Assembly: GCA_946627685.1 (NCBI GenBank)
Contig: CAMOVV010000011.1
Location: 1 to 12,997 of the forward strand
Direction: 5' to 3'
DNA: 12,997 bases
From: an uncultured Bacteroidales bacterium
Lineage (GTDB): Bacteria > Bacteroidota > Bacteroidia > Bacteroidales > UBA932
In this document: positions 1-6,712 of the stretch, one piece after another
Numbering within the stretch: position 1 is the first letter of the stretch
Layout: every line of letters begins with the position of its first letter
Made by a program: the position numbers and the translations under genes
The notes under the pieces: model-generated
Databases searched by the model: none
What the model was told of the DNA's origin: nothing
The model's input: only the letters and a program-made list of their open reading frames with translations

Positions 1-1410
1 ATGGCAAGAAAGAAAATAGATTTGACGTTAGAAAATGTTAAGATAGAATCGGTTGCAGCCGAAGGAAAGGCCATTGCGCACACTCCGGAAGGAATCGTGG
101 TTTTCGTCCCGTTCGCCGTTCCCGGAGACGTTGTCGATATCAAGGTCCTGAAAAAGAAGAAGAATTACATGGAGGGCGTCGTTTCCAGGATTGTGACCCC
201 GTCTGCGGAGCGTCTTGAGCCGTTCTGCCGTCATTTCGGAATCTGCGGCGGCTGCAGGTGGCAGCCTCTGCCGTATGCCATGCAGCTTGAGGCTAAAAGG
301 CAGCAGGTGTGCGACCAGCTGGTGAGAATCGGCCATCTCAAAGTGCCGGAAATACGTCCCACACTCCCCTCCCCGAAGACTGTTTTTTATCGTAACAAAT
401 TGGAATTCAGCTTCTCCAGCAAAAGATGGATTCTCGACGGGGAAAATCCGGAGGAGGTTTCGGGGCCGGATCGCTGCGGCCTCGGGTTCCATGTGGGTAA
501 ATTCTTTGATAAAGTGTTGGATATCAAGGAGTGCCACCTTCAGAAGGAGCCTTCCAACTCGATACGGCTCTTTGTAAGGGAATATGCCGTCAGCCATAAC
601 CTCGAATTTTACGATATACGGGAAAACAAGGGTTTCCTCAGGAACATGTTCATAAGGACTACCGAGGACGGCCAGGTGATGGTCATAATCTGCATGGCCT
701 TCGACGACCGCGATTCCCGGGAAGGGCTGCTTTCAGCCCTTTCTGAAGCTTTCCCTCAGATAACATCCATTTATTACGTCATAAACAGCAAGTTGAACGA
801 CTCCATCAGCGACCAGGAATGTGTCCTTTACAAGGGTTCGGACGCCATTTATGAGTCGATGGAAGGGCTCAGGTTCCGCATAGGTCCAAAATCATTTTAC
901 CAGACCAATTCCCTCCAGGCTGAAAGGCTCTACGGCGTCGCAAGGGATTTTGCCGCCCTCACCGGAAACGAGCTTGTGTATGACCTTTATACGGGAACCG
1001 GCACCATCGCCCAGTTTGTTTCGCGCAAGGCCCGGAAAGTGATTGGCATAGAATACGTTCCGGAGGCGATAGAAGACGCCTGGGCAAATGCCGCGACCAA
1101 CGGGACGGATAACTGCGAGTTTATTGCCGGGGATATGAAAGATATTCTGACAGAGGAATTTATAAAGGAAAAAGGACGGCCTGACGTCATTATCCTGGAC
1201 CCTCCCCGGGCAGGAATCCATCCGGACGTCGCGAAGGTCATTCTCGCCGCCGCCCCCTCGAGGATCGTCTATGTCAGCTGCAATCCCGCTTCCCAGGCCC
1301 GCGACCTTGCCATCCTGTGCGAAAAATACCGCATCACGGCCGTCCAGCCCGTGGACATGTTCCCCCACACCCAGCATGTGGAAAATGTCTGCGCCCTCGA
1401 ACTTGTCTGA
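1..1410 (+). CDS. rlmD: 23S rRNA (uracil-5-)-methyltransferase, RlmD/RumA family
   Basis: This 469-residue cytoplasmic enzyme transfers a methyl group from SAM to C5 of a uridine in 23S rRNA (U1939 in the E. coli RlmD prototype; the exact target here cannot be read from sequence). An N-terminal TRAM RNA-binding domain spans about residues 8-65. A 4Fe-4S ligand set follows: C76, C82, C85 (pattern CxxxxxCxxC) and C178 (context IKECHL). The C-terminal Rossmann methyltransferase carries the SAM loop DLYTGTGT (328-335), acidic E351, DPPRAG (400-405), the catalytic cysteine C427 in VSCNPA, and the closing HVENV motif with the presumed general base E461. FYQTN (299-303) is also typical. Length and motif order are normal for the family. 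The window opens exactly on the ATG, and the MARKK start matches what I recall of Bacteroidales relatives, so the gene looks complete. RlmD rather than RlmC is inferred from the Fe-S cluster plus TRAM domain. Confidence 0.93.
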   Translation: MARKKIDLTLENVKIESVAAEGKAIAHTPEGIVVFVPFAVPGDVVDIKVLKKKKNYMEGVVSRIVTPSAERLEPFCRHFGICGGCRWQPLPYAMQLEAKRQQVCDQLVRIGHLKVPEIRPTLPSPKTVFYRNKLEFSFSSKRWILDGENPEEVSGPDRCGLGFHVGKFFDKVLDIKECHLQKEPSNSIRLFVREYAVSHNLEFYDIRENKGFLRNMFIRTTEDGQVMVIICMAFDDRDSREGLLSALSEAFPQITSIYYVINSKLNDSISDQECVLYKGSDAIYESMEGLRFRIGPKSFYQTNSLQAERLYGVARDFAALTGNELVYDLYTGTGTIAQFVSRKARKVIGIEYVPEAIEDAWANAATNGTDNCEFIAGDMKDILTEEFIKEKGRPDVIILDPPRAGIHPDVAKVILAAAPSRIVYVSCNPASQARDLAILCEKYRITAVQPVDMFPHTQHVENVCALELV

Positions 1411-1436
1411 AAGTATGGTATTTCCGGCCGTTTTTG

Positions 1437-1444
1437 TAAATTTG
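1437..1444 (+). promoter_or_regulatory. -7-like box upstream of the exchanger gene
   Basis: TAAATTTG matches the Bacteroidetes -7 consensus TAnnTTTG and lies 19 bases before the exchanger ATG, in the 53-base gap after rlmD. I found no TTTG-like -33 box at the expected 19 to 21 base spacing, so this is weak evidence. The exchanger may equally be read from the rlmD transcript. Confidence 0.25.
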
Positions 1445-1463
1445 CAAGATTAAAATATCTGCA

Positions 1464-2426
1464 ATGTCAGTTCCGCTTCTTATCCTGATACTTGTCGCAG
1501 GCCTTCTGCTGGTGGTTTTCGGCGCGAATTATCTCGTTGAAGGCGCCTCGGCAATAGCCAGAAGGGCCGGCATAAGCGAGTTCGTCATCGGTCTCACCAT
1601 CGTGGGAATCGGCACGTCCCTCCCGGAGATGGTCGTCAGCTTCATAGGCGCGATTGAAGGAAATTCAGCCGTATCTGTCGGAAACATAGTTGGTTCCAAC
1701 ATATTCAACGTCCTTCTCATCCTCGGAGTCGTCGGCCTTATATGCCCCATAGGCATCACCAAAGACAACATCAAGAAGGATATCCCCATCAATATCGGGG
1801 TCACGGTCCTTCTAATTCTGCTGGGATTCAACCGCGACCTGTTCGGTTTGGGTGAAAATACCCTCAGCCGGATCGACGGCCTCGTATTCCTCGCCCTTTT
1901 TGCCCTCTACCTATATTTCTCCTTCAAAAATTCCCCTGCGACGCAGGACTCCCCTTCCGGTCCTCCCCCCATGAAGACGGTCCTTGCCATCCTCGCCGTC
2001 CTCGGCGGCCTTGCAGGCCTTGTTTTTGGCGGCAGAACCTTCATGTGGGCGGCCGAGAACCTTGCCAAAGCCCTGGGAATGAGTGACAAATTCATAGCCG
2101 TCACCATCCTTGCCGGCGGCACTTCCCTTCCCGAGCTGGCGGCCTCCGTCGTTGCGGCCTTGAAACACAAAGACCAGATGGCGCTTGGAAACATCATAGG
2201 TTCAACCGTTTCCAACGTTCTCTTCATTCTGGGAGGCTCCGCCCTTATCCATCCCCTCTCCCTCGATGCGATGAGCTATATCGACATGGGAGTCTTCCTT
2301 CTCAGCTCCCTCCTCCTCTTTACGTGTGCCTTCGCCGGAAAGAAAAACAAGCTGGACCGCTTCGACGGAACGTTTTTCCTCCTGGTCTTCGCGGCATATA
2401 TGGCCTGGCTCGTAATTAATTTGTAA
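1464..2426 (+). CDS. CaCA-family Na+/Ca2+ exchanger (YrbG-like calcium/sodium antiporter)
   Basis: This inner-membrane antiporter of 320 residues belongs to the Ca2+:cation antiporter family, which usually couples Na+ or H+ entry to Ca2+ export. Two inverted alpha-repeats are clear. Alpha-1 has GIGTSLPE (48-55) followed by GNIVGSNIFN (73-82). Alpha-2 has GGTSLPE (218-224) followed by GNIIGSTVSN (242-251). By analogy with the NCX_Mj structure, the ion-binding residues should be E55, N82, E224 and N251. About ten hydrophobic segments are visible, with a short polar loop around residues 155-170 linking the two halves. In alpha-2 the usual SNIFN-type segment reads STVSN, a mild departure. The gene starts 53 bases after rlmD and ends 23 bases before the cysteate synthase-like gene, so co-transcription with the latter is likely. 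Ion specificity cannot be decided from sequence. Confidence 0.92.
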   Translation: MSVPLLILILVAGLLLVVFGANYLVEGASAIARRAGISEFVIGLTIVGIGTSLPEMVVSFIGAIEGNSAVSVGNIVGSNIFNVLLILGVVGLICPIGITKDNIKKDIPINIGVTVLLILLGFNRDLFGLGENTLSRIDGLVFLALFALYLYFSFKNSPATQDSPSGPPPMKTVLAILAVLGGLAGLVFGGRTFMWAAENLAKALGMSDKFIAVTILAGGTSLPELAASVVAALKHKDQMALGNIIGSTVSNVLFILGGSALIHPLSLDAMSYIDMGVFLLSSLLLFTCAFAGKKNKLDRFDGTFFLLVFAAYMAWLVINL

Positions 2427-2449
2427 TTAGGCATTAAAACATCGATACA

Positions 2450-3733
2450 ATGAGATTTACACCCACCAAGTACACCCTCGTGAACGTTTCGGACGGCCAT
2501 ACCTTCGACGATGAGGGCTGGTCCCTTTCCGATCCCGCAGCCAAGTCCCCTTCCCTTGTCCGCGCAGTGTATCAGAACCGTCTTTTCGAGCCCGGCTCCC
2601 CGCGTCGCGGGCTGTACAAATATGCCGACTGGCTTCCCGTGAAGAGGATGCTCCGCGGCTCCCACGCCCCCGTAACCTACAGGAGCAAGGGCCTCGCCGC
2701 CTTCCTCGGCATGGAGAACCTCTACATCACCTTCTCCGGTTACTGGCCCAAGATAGGCGCCAAGATGGAGACCTGCACCTTCAAGGAGACGGAGGCTTTC
2801 AGCGTCTGCGCCAGAAGGCCCAGGAATGACAAGCACGTGCTTGTGGTCCAGAGCGCCGGCAACACCGCAAGGGCTTTCGCCAGGGTCTGCTCCGACAACG
2901 ACATTCCTGTTGTCATCTGCATTCCCCAGGACAATGTCAGCGACCTTTGGTTCCTGCGCAGGCTGAAATCTTGCGTGAAGGTGATAGCCACGCCCCACGG
3001 GACCGACTATTTCGACGCCATCACCCTCGGCGAAAAGCTCTGCAAGGATCCGAGGTATCTTGCCGAAGGAGGGGCCAAAAACGTCGCCAGACGCGACGGA
3101 ATGGGTACGACGGTACTCAGCGCCGTCGAGAAGATTGGAAGGATTCCTGACGCATATTTCCAGGCCGTAGGAAGCGGTACTGGCGCGATTGCCGCCTGGG
3201 AAAACAACCTCAGGCTGATTGAAGACGGCCGTTTCGGAAAGAACAAGATGAAAATTTTCGTCTCCCAGAACGTTCCCTTCACCATAATGTACGATTCCTG
3301 GAAAGCGGGTTCCCGGGAGCTTCTTCCCCTGGCCCCCGAAGATTCACGCAGGAATGCGGAAGTCATCCTCGCGAAGGTGCTGTCCAACAGGAAACCGCCT
3401 TACAGTCTCGCCGGAGGCCTTTTCGACACCCTCAAAGACTCGGGCGGAGACATGTTCAAGGTGACAAACGACGAGATTGTCTATTGGATGCTCCAGTTCT
3501 TCAACACCGAAGGGGTGGATATCTTCCCCGCCGCCGCCACTGCCGTGGCTTCTCTCAGCAAGGCCCTGGAAGAAGGGAAGGTGGGGCCTGAAGACACCGT
3601 CATGCTCAATGTCACCGGCGGAGGAATGCTGAATGCGACAAAGGCCGGATTCTCGCTGAAAGAACCCGACCTCGTACTCAGTCCCGACCTCCCCTACGAA
3701 GAGGTTGTGGCCGCTGTTGACAAGCTATTTTAA
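2450..3733 (+). CDS. Cysteate synthase-like PLP enzyme (threonine synthase paralog)
   Basis: This 427-residue, fold type II PLP enzyme is of threonine synthase ancestry. K112 in CTFKETEA is the likely PLP Schiff-base lysine, SAGNTARAF (135-143) the substrate/phosphate loop, and GSGTG (241-245) the cofactor phosphate-binding turn. Several blocks match what I recall of Methanosarcina cysteate synthase rather than ordinary ThrC: WLPVK (61-65), FSGYWP (95-100), GGAKNVARRDGMGT (207-220), FQAVGSGTG (237-245), NRKPPYSLAGGL (313-324) and LNVTGGG (386-392). Cysteate synthase makes L-cysteate from O-phospho-L-serine and sulfite. In methanogens it feeds coenzyme M synthesis; in some Bacteroidota cysteate is the headgroup precursor of capnine-type sulfonolipids. 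The usual N-terminal motifs of bacterial ThrC are absent. An N-terminal CxxC pair that I recall in the archaeal enzyme is also absent. No fatty-acyltransferase partner lies in the window. A general threonine synthase label is the fallback. Confidence 0.8.
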   Translation: MRFTPTKYTLVNVSDGHTFDDEGWSLSDPAAKSPSLVRAVYQNRLFEPGSPRRGLYKYADWLPVKRMLRGSHAPVTYRSKGLAAFLGMENLYITFSGYWPKIGAKMETCTFKETEAFSVCARRPRNDKHVLVVQSAGNTARAFARVCSDNDIPVVICIPQDNVSDLWFLRRLKSCVKVIATPHGTDYFDAITLGEKLCKDPRYLAEGGAKNVARRDGMGTTVLSAVEKIGRIPDAYFQAVGSGTGAIAAWENNLRLIEDGRFGKNKMKIFVSQNVPFTIMYDSWKAGSRELLPLAPEDSRRNAEVILAKVLSNRKPPYSLAGGLFDTLKDSGGDMFKVTNDEIVYWMLQFFNTEGVDIFPAAATAVASLSKALEEGKVGPEDTVMLNVTGGGMLNATKAGFSLKEPDLVLSPDLPYEEVVAAVDKLF

Positions 3734-4897
3734 TCCTTCCTCCTCCTCCCGGAAGGCTTCTTTCGTCGCCACCGGATTGGCGTAGATTCTGAGGAATATG
3801 TCGCGGAGCTCCTCCCTGTTGAGAGTGGGCTCCGCTTTGTCAAGCTGCTTCTCCGTGTATTCGGTGAAGGCTTCCAGCTCCTGCGGGGTGTATTTGTCGG
3901 CGAACCTGTAGCTGTGGTTGGCCAGGTCGTAGCCCATGTAGTTGGTGTTCCACAGCTTGTATCCTTCGATGACCCTCTTGTCCACGGCGTGGCGGATGGC
4001 CTGGTAGCGGTCGTTTTTCTGGTCGCAGTAGGAGGCGTCCTCCACTTCTTTCTCATTGAGGGGCTCACCGATGTTGAGATGGACGTTCCCCTTCTGCTGG
4101 GTAATGCCTACAAGGATGCTGTGGAGGTCTTCGTTTTCCCCTTTGACGTATTTTTGGGTGCGCGAAATCAGGATTTCGCGGGCCTTGAGGATGTCGCAGG
4201 GCTCATACTCGTAGGAGATGCTGAGAGGCACGATGTGGAGCTCCATGAAGTTCTCCGTGAAAGACTTGCTGCCGCTCATGTCAAGCATCTTCAAAAGTCC
4301 CTGCTCGGTGGTGTCGATGCCGTTTTTGGTCCTTCCCTGCCTCTGCGCGAGCCAAATCGAGCTCTCGCCCCCGGAGATGGTCTTCCTTATGTATTTGGAG
4401 AGCATTCCGGAGAAAAGGTAGAGTTCCCTCGCTGAAATCCCCCGGATCACCTTTATCATCCTGTTCGACCTCAGAAGATATTCCACCGTCTTGCTGGACA
4501 GGAGGTTGCTCCCCACGGCAATCTGGCTCAGCGGAATGCCGTTCTGGTAGAGGGCATACTGGGTGATTGCGGGATCCAGGATGATGTCCCTGTGGTTGGA
4601 CATCATGAGGAATTTGGTATCCAGGTTCTTTATGTTGTTGATGCCGTCGTATGAGAAGTTGTGAATGGTGGTGTCAATGTTCTATTTGATGGCCTTTGAC
4701 ATCACTATTAGCTGGAACTCATCGATGCTGCGGATGCTTTTGAGGGCGTTCTTCAGGAAGTCGGGTTCCTCATCGGGAAATACGTATTTGGAAATGACCG
4801 GTACCATCGGGTGGTCGGCCACCTTTCCAAGCGCCTGTACGGCCTCTTCGTCGCTGTACGGGCTGATGCTTTCGAATTCCTTTGATTCTTCCGTCAT
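3725..4897 (-). pseudogene. Glycerolipid acyltransferase (PlsC-like, Bacteroidales type) interrupted by an in-frame amber codon
   Basis: One reading frame encodes about 390 residues, the normal size for this Bacteroidales 1-acyl-glycerol-phosphate acyltransferase-like family. It is split by TAG at codon 72 (4682-4684) into a 71-residue head (4682-4897, starting MTEESKEF) and a downstream part. The frame is identical on both sides and family-like sequence continues directly after the stop (NIDTTIHNF), so there is no indel. The catalytic box is NHRDIILD (101-108), followed by the QRQGRTKNG segment (185-193) in place of the usual glutamate-containing QREGR. The first ATG pair after the stop (codons 98-99, 4606) lies just before the NHRD box, so a re-initiated 293-residue product (3725-4606) would keep the catalytic motif but lose the N-terminal region. 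CAG to TAG is the simplest mutation. The gene ends in TAG itself, arguing against recoding. Family assignment is confident; exact substrate and whether the gene is dead are not. Confidence 0.8.
4682..4684 (-). other. In-frame amber (TAG) codon inside the acyltransferase
   Basis: The minus strand reads AAG GCC ATC AAA TAG AAC ATT GAC: the frame is continuous before and after the stop. A glutamine codon (CAG) is one transition away. Possible explanations are a real nonsense mutation, a consensus or assembly error, or suppression. Confidence 0.9.
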
Positions 4898-4901
4898 TTG
4901 T

Positions 4902-4937
4902 AAAAAAAATTAACCGCGGTTTGCGGAAACCTTTCCG
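4902..4937 (-). terminator. Hairpins plus T8 tract: possible terminator or attenuator before the acyltransferase start
   Basis: On the minus strand, two mutually exclusive stems can form: CGGAAA-GG-TTTCCG (4937-4924) and GGTTT-CCGC-AAACC (4931-4918). They are followed by the palindrome AACCGCGGTT and an eight-T run (4909-4902) that ends 4 bases before the acyltransferase ATG. This could stop read-through from queA or, lying downstream of a promoter-like site at 4959-4990, act as a leader attenuator. No leader peptide or known riboswitch was recognised. Confidence 0.35.
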
Positions 4938-4958
4938 TTAACCGTCTGTATTATTATG

Positions 4959-4990
4959 CAAATCTAATCAATACCTTTTGATTCAGCAAA
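4959..4990 (-). promoter_or_regulatory. Bacteroidetes-type promoter for the acyltransferase
   Basis: On the minus strand a TTTG -33 box (4990-4987) is followed after exactly 20 bases by TAGATTTG (4966-4959), a full match to TAnnTTTG. The -33 box lies in the last codons of queA. Transcription would start near 4950, leaving a leader of roughly 50 bases that contains the hairpins and T tract before the ATG at 4897. Confidence 0.6.
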
Positions 4991-6200
4991 TATCTTTCCT
5001 CTCGAGAAGGGAGCTGTCGCCGTAACTGAGGAAACGATAGCCGTTTGCGAGCGCGTGGTCATATATTGGCCTCCACTGCCCCCCGGTGAAGGAAGACACC
5101 AGGAGCAGAAGGGTGCTTTCCGGCTGGTGGAAGTTGGTTACGAGCCTGTCCGTGAGCCTCCATTTGAAACCGGGAAGGATGATGATTCTCGTTCCGAGGG
5201 TAAGTTCATCCAATGAGTTGTCTTCCAGGTATTTGACAAGGGCTCCAAGAGATTCTTCCACCGGTTGGGAATACTTCCTTGCGTAGGGCTCCCATTGTTC
5301 TATGTCGGAGGGGGCTCCGTTTTCTATGCACTTGACTCCGGCGTAATAGAGTGATTCAAGCGTCCTTACCGAAGTCGTACCCACGGCTGTGACCTTCCTT
5401 CCTCCGTGAAGGATCTCTTTCAGCAGTCCCAGGGACACGGTGAAAGGTTCCCTGTGCATGGGATGGTCCGAGACGAACTCGCTTTTGACCGGAAGAAAGG
5501 TGCCGGCTCCCACGTGCAGGCAGACTTTTTCTATCAGTATTCCCCTGTCTATTATTGCGTTAAGCTCTTTATCCGTAAAATGAAGGCCGGCGGTGGGGGC
5601 GGCGACCGAACCCCTGATGCGGGCGTAGAGGGTTTGGTATCTTTCCGAGTCGATGGCCTCGGATTCCCTGTTCAGATAGGGCGGGATGGGAATGGTGCCG
5701 CATACTTCCAGGACTCTCGAAAACGGAGCGCCGTCGTCCCATGAAAAATCCACGATTCCCGTTTCGCCCTCCCTTTTCACCAGGGCGGCCCTCAGGTTCA
5801 TTCTCTCCACATCGGCGGCGCCAAGAGGGTTATATAGGTGAAGAATATCTGATTTCCAACGCTTTGAGTTCCCTATTACGCATTTCCACCGGCAGGTGGC
5901 CGAGGCTGCGAAACTGAGGTTGTACTCCGAGGGTTCGACCGGTTCCAGGCAAAAAATCTCGATATGGGCGCCGGTCTCCCTTTGGAAATGGAGTCTGGCA
6001 GGCACGACCCTGGTCTCATTGAAAACCATCAGCGAGTCTTTGTCCAGAAGGGTCGGAATCTCGCTGAAAACGTGGTCCTCGATTTTCCCCCCGTGCATGA
6101 ACAAAAGCTTGGAGGCATCCCTCTGGGGAAGCGGATATTTGGCTATCCTGCTGTCGGGAAGAGGATAGTTGAAGTCTTCTATGCGTATTTCAGGTATCAT
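4983..6200 (-). CDS. queA: tRNA preQ1(34) S-adenosylmethionine ribosyltransferase-isomerase (QueA)
   Basis: QueA moves the ribosyl part of SAM onto preQ1 at position 34 of GUN-anticodon tRNAs, giving epoxyqueuosine, the penultimate step of queuosine synthesis in the cytoplasm. The 405-residue product carries the family blocks in order: DFNYPLP near the N-terminus (9-15), FNETRVVPARL (60-70), CGTIPIPPY (167-175), APTAGLHFT (201-209), VGAGTFLPV (230-238) with the following HPMHREPF (246-253), AVGTTSVRTLESL (272-284) and TNFHQPESTLLLL (355-367). Length is slightly above the roughly 350 residues typical of many bacteria because of a longer middle region, which I believe is common in Bacteroidales. 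The start at MIPEIRIEDF is the family start. A promoter-like element lies about 50 to 80 bases upstream (6252-6283). No other queuosine gene is in the window. The acyltransferase follows 85 bases downstream on the same strand, apparently with its own promoter. Confidence 0.95.
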   Translation of the reverse strand: MIPEIRIEDFNYPLPDSRIAKYPLPQRDASKLLFMHGGKIEDHVFSEIPTLLDKDSLMVFNETRVVPARLHFQRETGAHIEIFCLEPVEPSEYNLSFAASATCRWKCVIGNSKRWKSDILHLYNPLGAADVERMNLRAALVKREGETGIVDFSWDDGAPFSRVLEVCGTIPIPPYLNRESEAIDSERYQTLYARIRGSVAAPTAGLHFTDKELNAIIDRGILIEKVCLHVGAGTFLPVKSEFVSDHPMHREPFTVSLGLLKEILHGGRKVTAVGTTSVRTLESLYYAGVKCIENGAPSDIEQWEPYARKYSQPVEESLGALVKYLEDNSLDELTLGTRIIILPGFKWRLTDRLVTNFHQPESTLLLLVSSFTGGQWRPIYDHALANGYRFLSYGDSSLLERKDIC

Positions 6201-6251
6201 CTTACGTGTTCTTCACTGTTTTTGTAATGAAGCGAGAATTGTAAATCCGCG

Positions 6252-6283
6252 CAAAATTACACAATAGGTCTGAAATTCTGAAA
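6252..6283 (-). promoter_or_regulatory. Bacteroidetes-type promoter for queA
   Basis: On the minus strand TAATTTTG (6259-6252) fully matches TAnnTTTG. TTTC, one mismatch from TTTG, lies exactly 20 bases upstream (6283-6280). The predicted start near 6244 gives a leader of about 45 bases before the queA ATG at 6200. Confidence 0.6.
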
Positions 6284-6287
6284 TCTC

Positions 6288-6307
6288 GCGGCAGGTCGTC
6301 TTGCCGC
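6288..6307. repeat. GC-rich inverted repeat with TCGT loop
   Basis: GCGGCAGG (6288-6295), loop TCGT, then CTTGCCGC (6300-6307) form an 8-base stem with one G-T pair. On the plus strand it is followed by CCCTTTTCC. It sits 4 bases upstream of the queA -33 box in otherwise AT-rich DNA, so it may be an operator or a terminator of an unseen plus-strand transcript. Its role is not known. Confidence 0.4.
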
Positions 6308-6464
6308 CCTTTTCCGCAGCGTTTCATACGCCCGCCCTTGTTTACAAATGTGAAAATATGATTAAGTTTTTCATCATTTCGTCGAGCGGCGAATAAATGT
6401 TAATTTTTGTATCATAAGGAAATTTTATCACAAAATTTATGGAAATGTATTATGCAAGAAAATC

Positions 6465-6481
6465 AGATATTTACAATATCT
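6465..6481. repeat. Inverted repeat AGATATT-TAC-AATATCT
   Basis: A perfect 7-base inverted repeat with a 3-base centre. Its compact dyad form suits a DNA-binding dimer site as well as an RNA hairpin. It lies about 230 bases upstream of the HTH gene. Confidence 0.4.
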
Positions 6482-6490
6482 ATCTTTAGT

Positions 6491-6515
6491 AATCGTTCAA
6501 GTTAAAGGAACGATT
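6491..6515. repeat. Inverted repeat AATCGTTC-N9-GAACGATT
   Basis: A perfect 8-base inverted repeat around a 9-base centre, in the gap between queA and the HTH gene. A direct repeat TTCAAG overlaps it (6496-6501 and 6514-6519). It could be an operator or an RNA stem-loop. No T tract follows, so it is not an obvious terminator. Confidence 0.4.
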
Positions 6516-6661
6516 CAAGCGCAGAGCCCGTCAGGAATGTGTTAGCAAAGTTGTTTTCTTGTGTTTTATATCACGAATATGAGTATATTATCAGTTATTA
6601 TTTTTAGTGTTTTTCAGATTGTTTCCGACCTCTTCGCTCCCCTTTTTCCGTTGATTTACCC

Positions 6662-6692
6662 TTTGCTTTCTTCTTTATAAATATTATATTTG
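6662..6692 (+). promoter_or_regulatory. Bacteroidetes-type promoter for the HTH gene
   Basis: TTTG (6662-6665), a 19-base spacer and TATATTTG (6685-6692) match the consensus TTTG-N19-TAnnTTTG completely. The -7 box ends 20 bases before the ATG at 6713, so the leader would be very short. Confidence 0.7.
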
Positions 6693-6712
6693 TAAAAAAT
6701 ACATTTACAAAA

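Larger units (their letters stand above)
6201..6712. other. AT-rich divergent intergenic region between queA and the HTH gene
   Basis: This 512-base stretch holds no convincing gene. It contains the queA promoter (6252-6283, minus), the HTH-gene promoter (6662-6692, plus), a GC-rich hairpin (6288-6307) and two AT-rich inverted repeats (6465-6481, 6491-6515). One 16-codon ATG frame occurs at 6439-6489 (MEMYYARK...), preceded at a distance by AAGGAAA, but it is too short to support. No tRNA, SRP RNA, 6S RNA or known riboswitch shape was recognised. A small RNA is possible in the middle, where a degenerate promoter (TTTC at 6377-6380, then AATTTTTG at 6402-6409) precedes the inverted repeats. 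Confidence 0.6.

Noticed and set aside
2276..2998. 240-residue minus-strand open frame
   Set aside because: It is antisense to the exchanger 3' end and the cysteate synthase-like gene, has low-complexity composition and shows no recognisable motif; the plus-strand genes have clear family motifs.
3725..4897. Amber recoding (genetic code 15-like or pyrrolysine)
   Set aside because: The same gene ends with TAG, other genes lack internal TAG, and there is no sign of a phage or of pyrrolysine genes; a nonsense mutation or sequence error is simpler.
6439..6489. 16-codon frame MEMYYARK... in the long intergenic gap
   Set aside because: Too short, with the AG-rich element too far upstream and no family; a chance frame is the simpler explanation.
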